Assembly: GCA_020403455.1 (NCBI GenBank)
Contig: JADBXP010000010.1
Span: 1-64,000, forward strand
Length of the DNA: 64,000 nt
Direction: 5' to 3'
Origin: Chitinophagaceae bacterium
Lineage (GTDB): Bacteria; Bacteroidota; Bacteroidia; Chitinophagales; Chitinophagaceae
Shown here: positions 9,295-17,578 of the stretch, one piece after another
How the letters are laid out: each line of letters starts with the position of its first letter
Position numbering within the stretch: position 1 is the stretch's first letter
Position numbers and translations under genes: made by a program
The notes under the pieces: model-generated
The model's database searches: none
Told to the model about the DNA's origin: nothing
What the model saw: only the letters and a program-made list of their open reading frames with translations

Positions 9295-12200
9295 ATGAAT
9301 TTCAAACGAAGAGCTATTTCCTGGCTGGGCATTTTTTTATTGCCGCTGGTGGGTCTTGCCCAGGTGAATGGCGTTGAGTTTGGCAAAAATAGGGTACAGC
9401 ATAAGAAGTTCAAGTGGAAGTTTTATCAGTCCGCTAATTTCAATGCCTATGTGTCGCAAGGCGGAGTGGAGTTGGGAAAATTCGCCATTCAACTGGCGGA
9501 AGAGGAATTGTCCGGCATTGAAAACTTTGTAGAATATTCTCTGCAGCGCCGCGCGAACATTGTTATCTACAATGATTATAATGACTACAAGAGCAGCAAC
9601 ATTGGTCTCGGAAGCGAGTGGCAGAGCCCCGGTGGTATCACCCGTTTGGTGAACAATAAAATGGTGGTGTATTTTGATGGAAATCATGCCAACCTGCGTC
9701 GCCAGATCAGACAAGGTATTGCGCGGATATTGACCGACAACTTGTTGTTTGGCGATGATATTGGAGAGTTTGCGAGCAACCAGGCCTTGCTCGATCTCCC
9801 CAAATGGTTGGTGGATGGTTATGTGTCTTATGTGGGTGAACCCTGGAGTACCCTCTTAGACGATCAGCTGAAAAGTGCCATGCTGAGTGGCAGGTACAAT
9901 TCATTTTATCAGTTTGCTTTTGAACAGCCCTTGCTGGCGGGGCATTCCTTCTGGCGATACATCGCAGAAAAATACCGCAAAGACAATGTTACTTACCTGC
10001 TCTATTTGGCTAGGATTTATAAAAACCTGAACAACGCCTGCCTGCGGGTCTGCAAAAAGAAATTCAAAGAGGTACTCAAAGATTTCATGCAATATGAGCA
10101 GGAGCGTTATTCCAAAGACATCACCCGCCGCCGCAACCAGCCCAAAGGAAATCTCGTAGTAACCGAAGATATTACCCGCAAGGATTATTTCCGCTTTCAG
10201 GCGAATCCAACAGGACGCAGTACCACCTACGCTGTGGTGGAATTCGACGATGGTCAGTATGCGTTAAAACTGCATGAGAATTTTTACAATACCAAGACCT
10301 TGCTGCGGCTGGGTAATAAAACTTATCAAGGAGATATTGATCCCTCTTATCCTATCCTGGCCTGGGATGGAAAGGGTACCCGACTTTTGGTGATCTATTG
10401 GGAGAAGGGGAAGATCAACATGTTTGTTTACGATAACATCGCTAAGTACAAACGCTTCAAGCAATCCATCACAGGTGTTGACCAAATACTGGATGCTTCC
10501 TTCCTGCTGGATGCCAATACCGTTGTGATGAGTGCTGTGAAAAATGGACATACCGATATCTTTACGTATAAAATTCAGGAGAACAGGCTCACCCAGATTA
10601 CCGATGATGTGTACGATGATCTTGATCCGGCATTGGTAGCATTCCCCAACAAAGTAGGTATTGTATTCTCTTCCAACCGTCCTTCCGGAACTACCCCCGG
10701 TAGTGATACCGTTCTTCCCAGTCGCTATAACTACAACATCTTTTTTACGGATATCCTGAATGAAGGGAAGTCTAAACAGATCACCCAACTCACCAACGTG
10801 AAATATGGGGCTGCACGTTATCCCATGCAGTACAATACGAATCACTTCACTTTTGTTTCCGATGAGAATGGAATCGCTAACCGTTGGGCCGGCTTCTTCT
10901 CTACCCAGCGCCGCGGATTAGACACGCTGATCTACATTGGGGAAGAAATATTGCACAACCCAACACCCAAAGAAATTGATTCTACTCTTCGTGCCTGGCA
11001 ATTACCGAAACCGGACAGCATCAGCTTCTACCAGGTGTACAATGACTCTACTTACACATTCCCCATCACCAATTACCAAAGCAATCTTTCTGAAACAAGA
11101 ATAGCCGGCAACAATGGACAGGTAAGCGAGGTGAGAAGGGAAGGAGATTATAAGTTTTTGTACAAGCTCAAGGTCGATGAACAAACACTCTTGAAGAGAA
11201 ACGTTTCAGCACGACCTACAGAGTACATGAAAAGAGTGATCGCAGAGGCGAAGGCACAGACAGGAAAGGCAACAGTTTATACGAACCAGCCGGTAACGCA
11301 GGATACTGCTAAAAAGAAGGCAGCAGATTTTTTCCAGAATGAATTTGCCAACGAAAAGCAGGAGGTTAATGTGCCCACTTATCTTCCTCCGATCAAAGAA
11401 AACAGTTCAACCTTATCCAAATCAAAACTTTTTGATTATCGGATGAAGTTCAGCTCTGACTTTGTGCAGAGTGGTATCACCAATGCTATTTTGATCAATC
11501 GTTATCAGCCCTATGCCGGTGGTGTTGGGCCAATTCAATTGAACAACGGAGCCAACCTCAATTTTGCCCTTAAAGTAGGAGTCAGTGATTTGATGGAAGA
11601 CATGCGCTTTGTGGGTGGTGTAAGATTCGGTTCTAATTTTTCCGACAAGGATATCTTACTCTCATTCATGAATTACCGTAAAAAATTAGATTGGGGAGTT
11701 ACTTATTATAGAAGCACTATTTCTAATTTCTATAATTCTGCCTATAGTACCAAGTTATATACCAACTTGTACCAGTTTCATGTAAATTATCCTTTCGATG
11801 AAGTGCGGAGTCTGCGCGCCATTGTAGGGCTTCGGATTGATCGTGGAGTGCTTCGCCCTTATAACAATTTCATCGGCATTCCCGACCCTGCAGCATTGCC
11901 CTTCCCCGATACAGTATCTCGATTCATTGTATCGCGGCTGGAATATGTACACGATAATACCATTAACCCTACACAGAATATCTGGAAGGGATTGCGGTAC
12001 AAGGTTTTCTTTGATATAAACCTGCCCAGCTTCAAAACCGCCCTCAATAACGGGAAGGCCACGCTGAATCTGGGTTTTGATGCAAGGTTGTACAAGAAAA
12101 TATATCGCAATTTTATATGGGCAGGTCGTGCCGCAGCTGATTTTTCCTGGGGAGAACAAAAAATTGTTTACTTCCTCGGTGGTACAGACGGACAGTTAGG

Positions 12201-12663
12201 TCCCAAGTTCAATACCAATCCACCAGCACCCGATCAGAGCTATGCCTTCCAGTCACTTGCACTTAACATGCGTGGGTATAACCAGAACATAGCCAATGGC
12301 AACAATGCTTTTGTGATCAACAGTGAATTCAGGTTCCCCTTGTTCTCAACGCTGGTGAATCGACCCATTAACAATGCCTTCTTGCGTAATTTCCAGCTGG
12401 TGCAGTTTGTTGATCTGGGCAGTGCCTGGAATGGAAAATACAATGGCATACAGAGACCCGGAGAATTCATCACCAATCCTGGCAGCACTCCCGTTAGCGT
12501 TCGGTTAGATGCAGGCGGTCTAGGTCCATTCGCCGGTGGGTATGGATTCGGAGCCCGCAGTACATTATTGGGCTACTTCCTGCGGGTAGATGCAGGATGG
12601 CCGATGAAGGGGGTTTTCAGGGGCAGACCCATCTGGTATTTCTCCCTCGGGTTTGACTTCTGA
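9295..12663 (+). CDS. Large envelope protein: degenerate peptidase-like domain, TolB-like propeller, outer-membrane barrel
   Basis: The protein is 1122 residues and starts with a signal peptide ending at GLAQ. Residues about 30-260 resemble the gluzincin peptidase MA-like family: the LPKWLVDGY segment corresponds to its P-x-W-hydrophobic-x-EG motif, but no HExxH is present (RQGIARIL stands at the expected place), so it is unlikely to be an active protease. Residues about 330-560 carry PD40/TolB-like repeats (ILDASFLLDANTVVMSAV, VGIVFSSNRPSG). Residues about 740-1122 look like an outer-membrane beta-barrel of the Omp85/surface-antigen kind, ending in aromatic FSLGFDF, a typical barrel signal. 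Function is unknown. The domain reading is mine from the sequence pattern. Confidence 0.8.
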   Translation: MNFKRRAISWLGIFLLPLVGLAQVNGVEFGKNRVQHKKFKWKFYQSANFNAYVSQGGVELGKFAIQLAEEELSGIENFVEYSLQRRANIVIYNDYNDYKSSNIGLGSEWQSPGGITRLVNNKMVVYFDGNHANLRRQIRQGIARILTDNLLFGDDIGEFASNQALLDLPKWLVDGYVSYVGEPWSTLLDDQLKSAMLSGRYNSFYQFAFEQPLLAGHSFWRYIAEKYRKDNVTYLLYLARIYKNLNNACLRVCKKKFKEVLKDFMQYEQERYSKDITRRRNQPKGNLVVTEDITRKDYFRFQANPTGRSTTYAVVEFDDGQYALKLHENFYNTKTLLRLGNKTYQGDIDPSYPILAWDGKGTRLLVIYWEKGKINMFVYDNIAKYKRFKQSITGVDQILDASFLLDANTVVMSAVKNGHTDIFTYKIQENRLTQITDDVYDDLDPALVAFPNKVGIVFSSNRPSGTTPGSDTVLPSRYNYNIFFTDILNEGKSKQITQLTNVKYGAARYPMQYNTNHFTFVSDENGIANRWAGFFSTQRRGLDTLIYIGEEILHNPTPKEIDSTLRAWQLPKPDSISFYQVYNDSTYTFPITNYQSNLSETRIAGNNGQVSEVRREGDYKFLYKLKVDEQTLLKRNVSARPTEYMKRVIAEAKAQTGKATVYTNQPVTQDTAKKKAADFFQNEFANEKQEVNVPTYLPPIKENSSTLSKSKLFDYRMKFSSDFVQSGITNAILINRYQPYAGGVGPIQLNNGANLNFALKVGVSDLMEDMRFVGGVRFGSNFSDKDILLSFMNYRKKLDWGVTYYRSTISNFYNSAYSTKLYTNLYQFHVNYPFDEVRSLRAIVGLRIDRGVLRPYNNFIGIPDPAALPFPDTVSRFIVSRLEYVHDNTINPTQNIWKGLRYKVFFDINLPSFKTALNNGKATLNLGFDARLYKKIYRNFIWAGRAAADFSWGEQKIVYFLGGTDGQLGPKFNTNPPAPDQSYAFQSLALNMRGYNQNIANGNNAFVINSEFRFPLFSTLVNRPINNAFLRNFQLVQFVDLGSAWNGKYNGIQRPGEFITNPGSTPVSVRLDAGGLGPFAGGYGFGARSTLLGYFLRVDAGWPMKGVFRGRPIWYFSLGFDF

Positions 12664-12683
12664 TGAAATAAACACCACCACTT

Positions 12684-13451
12684 TTATTCTTTGGGAGGCA
12701 ATGGTTCCCTCAGCTCCACCGGCTTGATTTTTTTGGTCATCCTTAGATTCAGCAGTTCAACTGAAAAAGAAAATGCCATGGCGAAGTAGACATAGTTTTT
12801 CAAGTGCATGTCATGTGAGCGTACCGGATCCCATCCCTCTACCAGCAAAACAAATCCAATCATTACCAAAAAAGAGAGTGCCAGCATTTTTAATGTGGGG
12901 CGCTTGTGTATGAAGTTGGCTATGCCTGCACTGAAAAGAAACATCACTACCATTGCAACGATAACAGCTGCGATCATGATTTCAATGTGTTTGGCAGTAC
13001 CACCGGCTGTAATGATGCTATCGAAGCTAAATACCATGTCGATGAGAACAATCTGCAACATGGCCTGCCAGAAACCCATGTGGGTGGCTTTGCCACCCGC
13101 TGCTTGCTCAATTTCACCCTCCAATTTGTGGTGAATTTCTTTCACTGATTTGTAAATGAGGAAAAGTCCACCCGCCAACATGATGATGCTGGCGAGGTCG
13201 AAAGATTTTTCTCCGATGCTAAGAACCGGCTTACCCTTTTGTTTCAATAACCAGCTCAATGCGAACAACAATGCTGTTCTGGTAATAATTCCGAAAGCCA
13301 TCCACAAGGATCTCGCCCGCTCACGGTATTTGGCGGCAATGCGGTTCATGATGATGCTGACAAAAATCACATTATCAATTCCCAGTACAATTTCAAGTAC
13401 TACAAGGATAACAAAACTGATAAGACTCTCTGTGGTAAAAAGTGTTGACAT
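12684..13451 (-). CDS. TerC family integral membrane protein
   Basis: The chosen start gives 255 residues with about seven hydrophobic segments. The TerC signature is clear: EIVLGIDNVIFVSI near the N-terminus and DMVFSFDSIITA in the middle, each with acidic residues in a membrane helix. TerC/Alx-type proteins are linked to tellurite resistance and manganese export. The frame is open upstream to 13547, but that would overlap pyrD by 85 bases and add a non-family sequence, so I take the ATG at 13451, 11 bases after the pyrD stop. It probably forms an operon with pyrD. Confidence 0.9.
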   Translation of the reverse strand: MSTLFTTESLISFVILVVLEIVLGIDNVIFVSIIMNRIAAKYRERARSLWMAFGIITRTALLFALSWLLKQKGKPVLSIGEKSFDLASIIMLAGGLFLIYKSVKEIHHKLEGEIEQAAGGKATHMGFWQAMLQIVLIDMVFSFDSIITAGGTAKHIEIMIAAVIVAMVVMFLFSAGIANFIHKRPTLKMLALSFLVMIGFVLLVEGWDPVRSHDMHLKNYVYFAMAFSFSVELLNLRMTKKIKPVELREPLPPKE

Positions 13452-13462
13452 GATGGTGAAAA

Positions 13463-14533
13463 TTATTGTGCTGTTACAAGTTCGGATCGCATGGCTTCTC
13501 CGATATTTTTTACAAAAGAAGGGCCTCTGTAAATAAAGCCCGTCCATAGTTGAATTAATTCGGCACCCTCCCGAAAACGTTCCAGTGCATCTGCTTCTGT
13601 CATGATGCCCCCGCTGGAAATGATGGGTATGGATGGATGGATGTGTGTTTTCAAGTATTGCAGTACTTCGACAGACCGACGGCGCAAGGGCGCACCGCTT
13701 AATCCGCCCGCACCTGCAACCCGGCTCTTTTGTTCCGAGGCGGCTGAAAGATTATTTCTTTCAATTGTTGTATTCGTAGCTACCAGTCCGTTCAGTGGTA
13801 TTTCAGCCGTGAGTTCCAGGATATCATCTAATTGCCCATGGGTAAGGTCGGGAGCTATTTTCAGCAACAAGGGCTTGGAATGTTGTTGTCCCTGGTTGTA
13901 CTCCTGCAAGGTGCCACAAATTTTCACAAGGGATTCTTTGTCTTGTAATGCGCGTAAGCCCGGGGTATTGGGGGAGCTAACATTCACCACAAAATAATCT
14001 GCTTCTGCATGCAAATGACGGAATACACGGAGGTAATCTTTCCAGGCCTCCTCGTTGGGGGTCACTTTGTTTTTCCCAATATTACCGCCCACTATCATGC
14101 GAGAGCCTGTTTGGGAACCTTCTCTTTCATTCCAATCGGCCAGGCGACGCTTAACGGCATCCATGCCATCATTATTAAAACCCATTCGGTTGATCAGTGC
14201 CTCGTCGGCAGGTAGGCGGAAAAGCCGGGGACGATCATTGCCTGCTTGCGCCAGTGGGGTAACGGTTCCAATTTCCACAAAACCAAAACCCAGTGCTTTC
14301 ATTGCAGGCAGATAACTGGCATTCTTATCAAAACCCGCTCCCAATCCTACCGGATTTCGAAAGGGAAGTCCGAAAACATTTTTCCCTCCCTCGCCCGGAA
14401 ACCGAAAGCAACGGGTGATGAATTGCTCTCCCGCATCGAAGGAACAGGCAGCCGATAACCAACGCATGGAAACATGGTGGGCTTGTTCCGGAGGCAGTGC
14501 AAACAATAGGGAACGTATCAGCGGATACAACAT
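13463..14533 (-). CDS. pyrD: Dihydroorotate dehydrogenase (quinone), class 2
   Basis: This enzyme oxidises dihydroorotate to orotate with FMN and passes electrons to quinone, in de novo pyrimidine synthesis, and is bound to the inner membrane. The 356-residue length and the N-terminal amphipathic extension before the barrel mark class 2. Motifs seen are NPVGLGAGFDKN, the substrate loop INRMGFNN, the catalytic Ser in NVSSPNTPGL and the FMN phosphate region IISSGGI. A -7-like element lies 4 bases before the ATG. terC follows closely downstream. Confidence 0.95.
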   Translation of the reverse strand: MLYPLIRSLLFALPPEQAHHVSMRWLSAACSFDAGEQFITRCFRFPGEGGKNVFGLPFRNPVGLGAGFDKNASYLPAMKALGFGFVEIGTVTPLAQAGNDRPRLFRLPADEALINRMGFNNDGMDAVKRRLADWNEREGSQTGSRMIVGGNIGKNKVTPNEEAWKDYLRVFRHLHAEADYFVVNVSSPNTPGLRALQDKESLVKICGTLQEYNQGQQHSKPLLLKIAPDLTHGQLDDILELTAEIPLNGLVATNTTIERNNLSAASEQKSRVAGAGGLSGAPLRRRSVEVLQYLKTHIHPSIPIISSGGIMTEADALERFREGAELIQLWTGFIYRGPSFVKNIGEAMRSELVTAQ

Positions 14534-14537
14534 GCGA

Positions 14538-14545
14538 CAAAGATA
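14538..14545 (-). promoter_or_regulatory. Candidate -7 element of pyrD
   Basis: On the minus strand this reads TATCTTTG, a match to TAnnTTTG, and ends 4 bases before the pyrD ATG. The implied leader would be close to zero. Confidence 0.35.
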
Positions 14546-14602
14546 ATCATTCCCGTGGCGGAGAGATAATTAGTTGCATAAACAACTTTTAAAAAAAATT
14601 GC

Positions 14603-14610
14603 TATTTTTG
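14603..14610 (+). promoter_or_regulatory. Candidate -7 element of the thiolase gene
   Basis: TATTTTTG lies 17 bases before the ATG at 14628. It sits inside the longer open frame that begins at 14574 and therefore supports the later start. Confidence 0.4.
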
Positions 14611-14627
14611 GATATAAATTCAAGGTT

Positions 14628-15806
14628 ATGCAGGAAGCCTATATCGTTGCCGGCTATCGTACGGCAGTTACTAAAAGTAAAAAAGGTGGATTTCGTTTTT
14701 TTCGTCCCGATGACCTGGCTGTTGAAGTAATCAAGGGTTTGGCAGCCTCCTTGCCTGCGCTGGATCCAAAAGAAGTAGATGATGTGATTGTGGGCAATGC
14801 CGTTCCCGAGGCGGAACAGGGATTGCAATTCGGAAGAATCATTGCAGCGCGGGCATTGGGAGTAGAAGTGGCTGGGATCACCATCAACAGATATTGTGCC
14901 AGTGGTTTGGAAAGCATTGCCATGGCAACTGCGAAAATTCGCAGCGGAATGGCAGATTGTATCATAGCCGGCGGAACAGAGAGCATGAGTATGGTGCCTA
15001 CTGCCGGATGGAAAACCGTTCCTTCTTATGCCATTGCCAGTGAAGACCCGGATTATTATCTGAGCATGGGATTGACAGCAGAGGCCGTTGCCCATGAATA
15101 CAAGGTCAGCAGGGAAGACCAAGATATGTTCGCATACCAGTCGCACCAAAAAGCGATGAAAGCCATACAGGAAGGCTATTTCCAGCCGGGTATCCTGCCC
15201 ATCAAAGTAGATGAGGTATATGTGAATGAAAAAGGGAAGCGGGCTGTGCGTTCTTATACTGTGGATACAGATGAAGGTGTTCGTGCTGATACAACAATAG
15301 ATGCACTGGCTAAGTTGAAGCCGGCATTTGCTCAAGGTGGTTCCGTGACCGCAGGTAATTCCTCTCAAACCAGCGATGGTGCTGCCTTTGCAGTTGTGAT
15401 GAGCGAGCGCATGGTGAATCGTCTTGGCTTACAACCCATCGGACGCCTGGTAGGTTGTATATCCGCAGGAGTTGAGCCCCGCATCATGGGTATCGGACCG
15501 GTTGCTGCAATTCCCAAAGTGCTGAAGCAAACAGGAATGACAATCGACCAGATCGATCTCATAGAATTAAATGAGGCATTTGCTGCACAGGCATTGGCTG
15601 TTGTCAGAACCTTGGATTTGAATGCAGATATCATCAACATCAATGGAGGTGCCATCGCACTCGGACATCCACTGGGCTGTACCGGTTGTAAACTGACAGT
15701 TCAGCTTTTGCATGATATGAAACGCCTCAACAAGAAATACGGTATGGTAAGCGCCTGTGTGGGTGGCGGACAAGGTATAGCGGGAATTATCGAAAACATC
15801 GGCTAA
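14628..15806 (+). CDS. Thiolase (acetyl-CoA acyltransferase / acetyltransferase)
   Basis: The protein is 392 residues, the normal thiolase length. The acyl-accepting Cys is in RYCASGLES (near residue 90), the catalytic His in ALGHPLGCTG (near 350) and the second Cys in SACVGGGQG (near 380). It condenses or cleaves 3-ketoacyl-CoA. Whether it serves beta-oxidation (FadA-like) or acetoacetyl-CoA synthesis is not settled by sequence, and no other beta-oxidation gene is adjacent. The ATG at 14628 begins the family-typical MQEAYIVAGYRTAV; the upstream ATG at 14574 adds an unrelated 18 residues. Confidence 0.93.
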   Translation: MQEAYIVAGYRTAVTKSKKGGFRFFRPDDLAVEVIKGLAASLPALDPKEVDDVIVGNAVPEAEQGLQFGRIIAARALGVEVAGITINRYCASGLESIAMATAKIRSGMADCIIAGGTESMSMVPTAGWKTVPSYAIASEDPDYYLSMGLTAEAVAHEYKVSREDQDMFAYQSHQKAMKAIQEGYFQPGILPIKVDEVYVNEKGKRAVRSYTVDTDEGVRADTTIDALAKLKPAFAQGGSVTAGNSSQTSDGAAFAVVMSERMVNRLGLQPIGRLVGCISAGVEPRIMGIGPVAAIPKVLKQTGMTIDQIDLIELNEAFAAQALAVVRTLDLNADIININGGAIALGHPLGCTGCKLTVQLLHDMKRLNKKYGMVSACVGGGQGIAGIIENIG

Positions 15807-15867
15807 GCTTTTTCGGGGGATCACCTGATTCGTGATAAATATCATTTTTTTACCGGCAGGTTGCGGC

Positions 15868-15875
15868 TACATTTG
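15868..15875 (+). promoter_or_regulatory. Candidate -7 element of the first usp gene
   Basis: TACATTTG matches TAnnTTTG and lies 14 bases before the ATG at 15890. No TTG at the expected -33 distance. Confidence 0.4.
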
Positions 15876-15889
15876 TATAAAATTGAGCC

Positions 15890-16705
15890 ATGCAAAACAT
15901 ATTAGTTCCTGTCGACTTTTCTGATACCAGTTATTCCGCTGCATTGTATGCACTTGGTTTAGCGGCTGACTTGCGTTCACCCAAGGTGATTCTTTACCAT
16001 GCCTATCAGGTACCCCTCACCATTGACTCACCGGTTACTGCTGTGCAGGTTTTTGATGAGGCACAATTGAAGCGCGATAGTACGGCAGCATTGGAAAATT
16101 TTCGCAGCCGCCTGGAAAATAATTGTCCCGCCGGCTGTTTCCTTGAAATCTATTCTGAGTACTCACTGCTGATCAATGGCGTTGATGAAGTTTGTCGATT
16201 GACCAATTGTAATTTGGTGGTGATGGGGGTTACCGGCGGAGGTGCAGTGGCTGAAAAACTCATAGGCAGCAATACTGTTTCAGTAGCCAGACATTCAACC
16301 GTACCTGTGATAATTGTACCACGCAATGCTGTTTACCGAACCATTCATAACATTGTATTGCTTACCGATTATGATCATACCGACGAGAACCTGCCCGTAA
16401 GCAAAATTCACTGGCTGCTCGATCACTCGCGGGCAAAATTGCAGGTACTGCACATCGAGAAGAATCCTGAAGTAAAGCGCGAATTACAGGAGATAGTTTT
16501 GCTGAAAGACCACAACCCATCGTATCATGTAGTACACCACGTCAGCTTTATCGAAGGAGTGACCGATTTCGTTGAACAATACAAAGCAGATTGGGTCATT
16601 GTTCTGCCAAAAGACCATGGATTTTTCAGTAGTCTTTTCGTAACCAGTCATACTACCCGTCTTGCTTTCCACAGCACCGTTCCTGTATTGGCGATGCACA
16701 GCTGA
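15890..16705 (+). CDS. Universal stress protein, tandem Usp domains
   Basis: The protein is 271 residues with two UspA-like alpha/beta domains, residues about 1-145 and 150-271. The first begins with the canonical ILVPVDFSDTS and carries the nucleotide-binding G-x2-G-x9-G-S signature (GVTGGGAVAEKLIGSN) and the closing VPVIIVP. The second domain is more divergent and lacks a clear glycine motif. Such proteins accumulate under starvation and redox stress; the precise role is unknown. It is followed after 25 bases by a paralogue, so the pair is a tandem duplication and probably one operon. Confidence 0.92.
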   Translation: MQNILVPVDFSDTSYSAALYALGLAADLRSPKVILYHAYQVPLTIDSPVTAVQVFDEAQLKRDSTAALENFRSRLENNCPAGCFLEIYSEYSLLINGVDEVCRLTNCNLVVMGVTGGGAVAEKLIGSNTVSVARHSTVPVIIVPRNAVYRTIHNIVLLTDYDHTDENLPVSKIHWLLDHSRAKLQVLHIEKNPEVKRELQEIVLLKDHNPSYHVVHHVSFIEGVTDFVEQYKADWVIVLPKDHGFFSSLFVTSHTTRLAFHSTVPVLAMHS

Positions 16706-16730
16706 TTCCTTCATCTAAAGCATTCAAGCC

Positions 16731-17573
16731 ATGAAAAATGTACTGGTACCTGTTGATTTTTCCCCCACTTCCCGCAACGCGGCCCTGTATGCAATGGGCT
16801 GGGTATCGCAGGTATTGGGAAAGAAAGTGGTTTTGTACCATGCCTTTCAAACAGCACTTGCTGCCTTTCATGCCAATCCAGATCTCGAGGGTTTGAATGA
16901 GGAAGATTTGCAACCAGAAAAAGAAGATCAGATCTATGCCATGAAGCAGGAGCTCCTCGCTGAAACCAGACTACCGGTGCAGGTGGAAACAAAGTGTGTG
17001 TATGAAATTTTTGAAGAGGACCTGACAGCAGTGTGTCAGCAAACAGCTACCCAATTAGTAATTATGGGAATCACCGGTGGCGGTTTGCTGAAGGAAAAAC
17101 TGATTGGCAGCAACGCACTTAAAGTAGCAAGACACACGGCAAATCAGGTCATCATCGTTCCTCCTGATGCAAGGTTTTCCGGCATACGGCGTGTTATGTT
17201 GCTGACCGACTACGAACAGGTTGATCTGACCACTCCTTTTGATGCCATTCACCAATTACTTGAATTGACCGGCGCCGAACTGGAGGTTGTACATGTTGAG
17301 GAAAGTAAGGAACAGGCCAGGGAGCATACGCAAATCATCCGCCAGGAAAATGCTTTGATGCATCAACACTTGCGCAGCTATCATCCCAAATACTATATTG
17401 CTTATAACCACTCTTTTGAACAGGCCGTTCATGATCTGGTGCAGCAACATTCGGTGGATCTGATCATTGTCATTCCGAAAAAAATCGGCTACATGGATCG
17501 CCTGATCAATTCAAGCCATACCGATGCCCTGGTTTTTCATAGCCATGTGCCTGTAATGGTAGCACATAAATAA
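16731..17573 (+). CDS. Universal stress protein, tandem Usp domains (paralogue)
   Basis: The protein is 280 residues and collinear with the preceding usp product, with the same two-domain layout. Domain 1 starts VLVPVDFSPTSRNAALYAMGW and has GITGGGLLKEKLIGSN, so the ATP-binding signature is kept; domain 2 (from about residue 150) is divergent. The two paralogues share motifs throughout but differ much in the loop regions, indicating an old duplication. It is convergent with nadE, with 5 bases between the stop codons. Confidence 0.92.
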   Translation: MKNVLVPVDFSPTSRNAALYAMGWVSQVLGKKVVLYHAFQTALAAFHANPDLEGLNEEDLQPEKEDQIYAMKQELLAETRLPVQVETKCVYEIFEEDLTAVCQQTATQLVIMGITGGGLLKEKLIGSNALKVARHTANQVIIVPPDARFSGIRRVMLLTDYEQVDLTTPFDAIHQLLELTGAELEVVHVEESKEQAREHTQIIRQENALMHQHLRSYHPKYYIAYNHSFEQAVHDLVQQHSVDLIIVIPKKIGYMDRLINSSHTDALVFHSHVPVMVAHK

Positions 17574-17578
17574 TTTGA

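Noticed and set aside
13452..13547. Longer N-terminus for the TerC protein overlapping pyrD
   Set aside because: The extension overlaps the end of pyrD and does not look like a membrane-protein start; the ATG at 13451 begins the conserved first helix.
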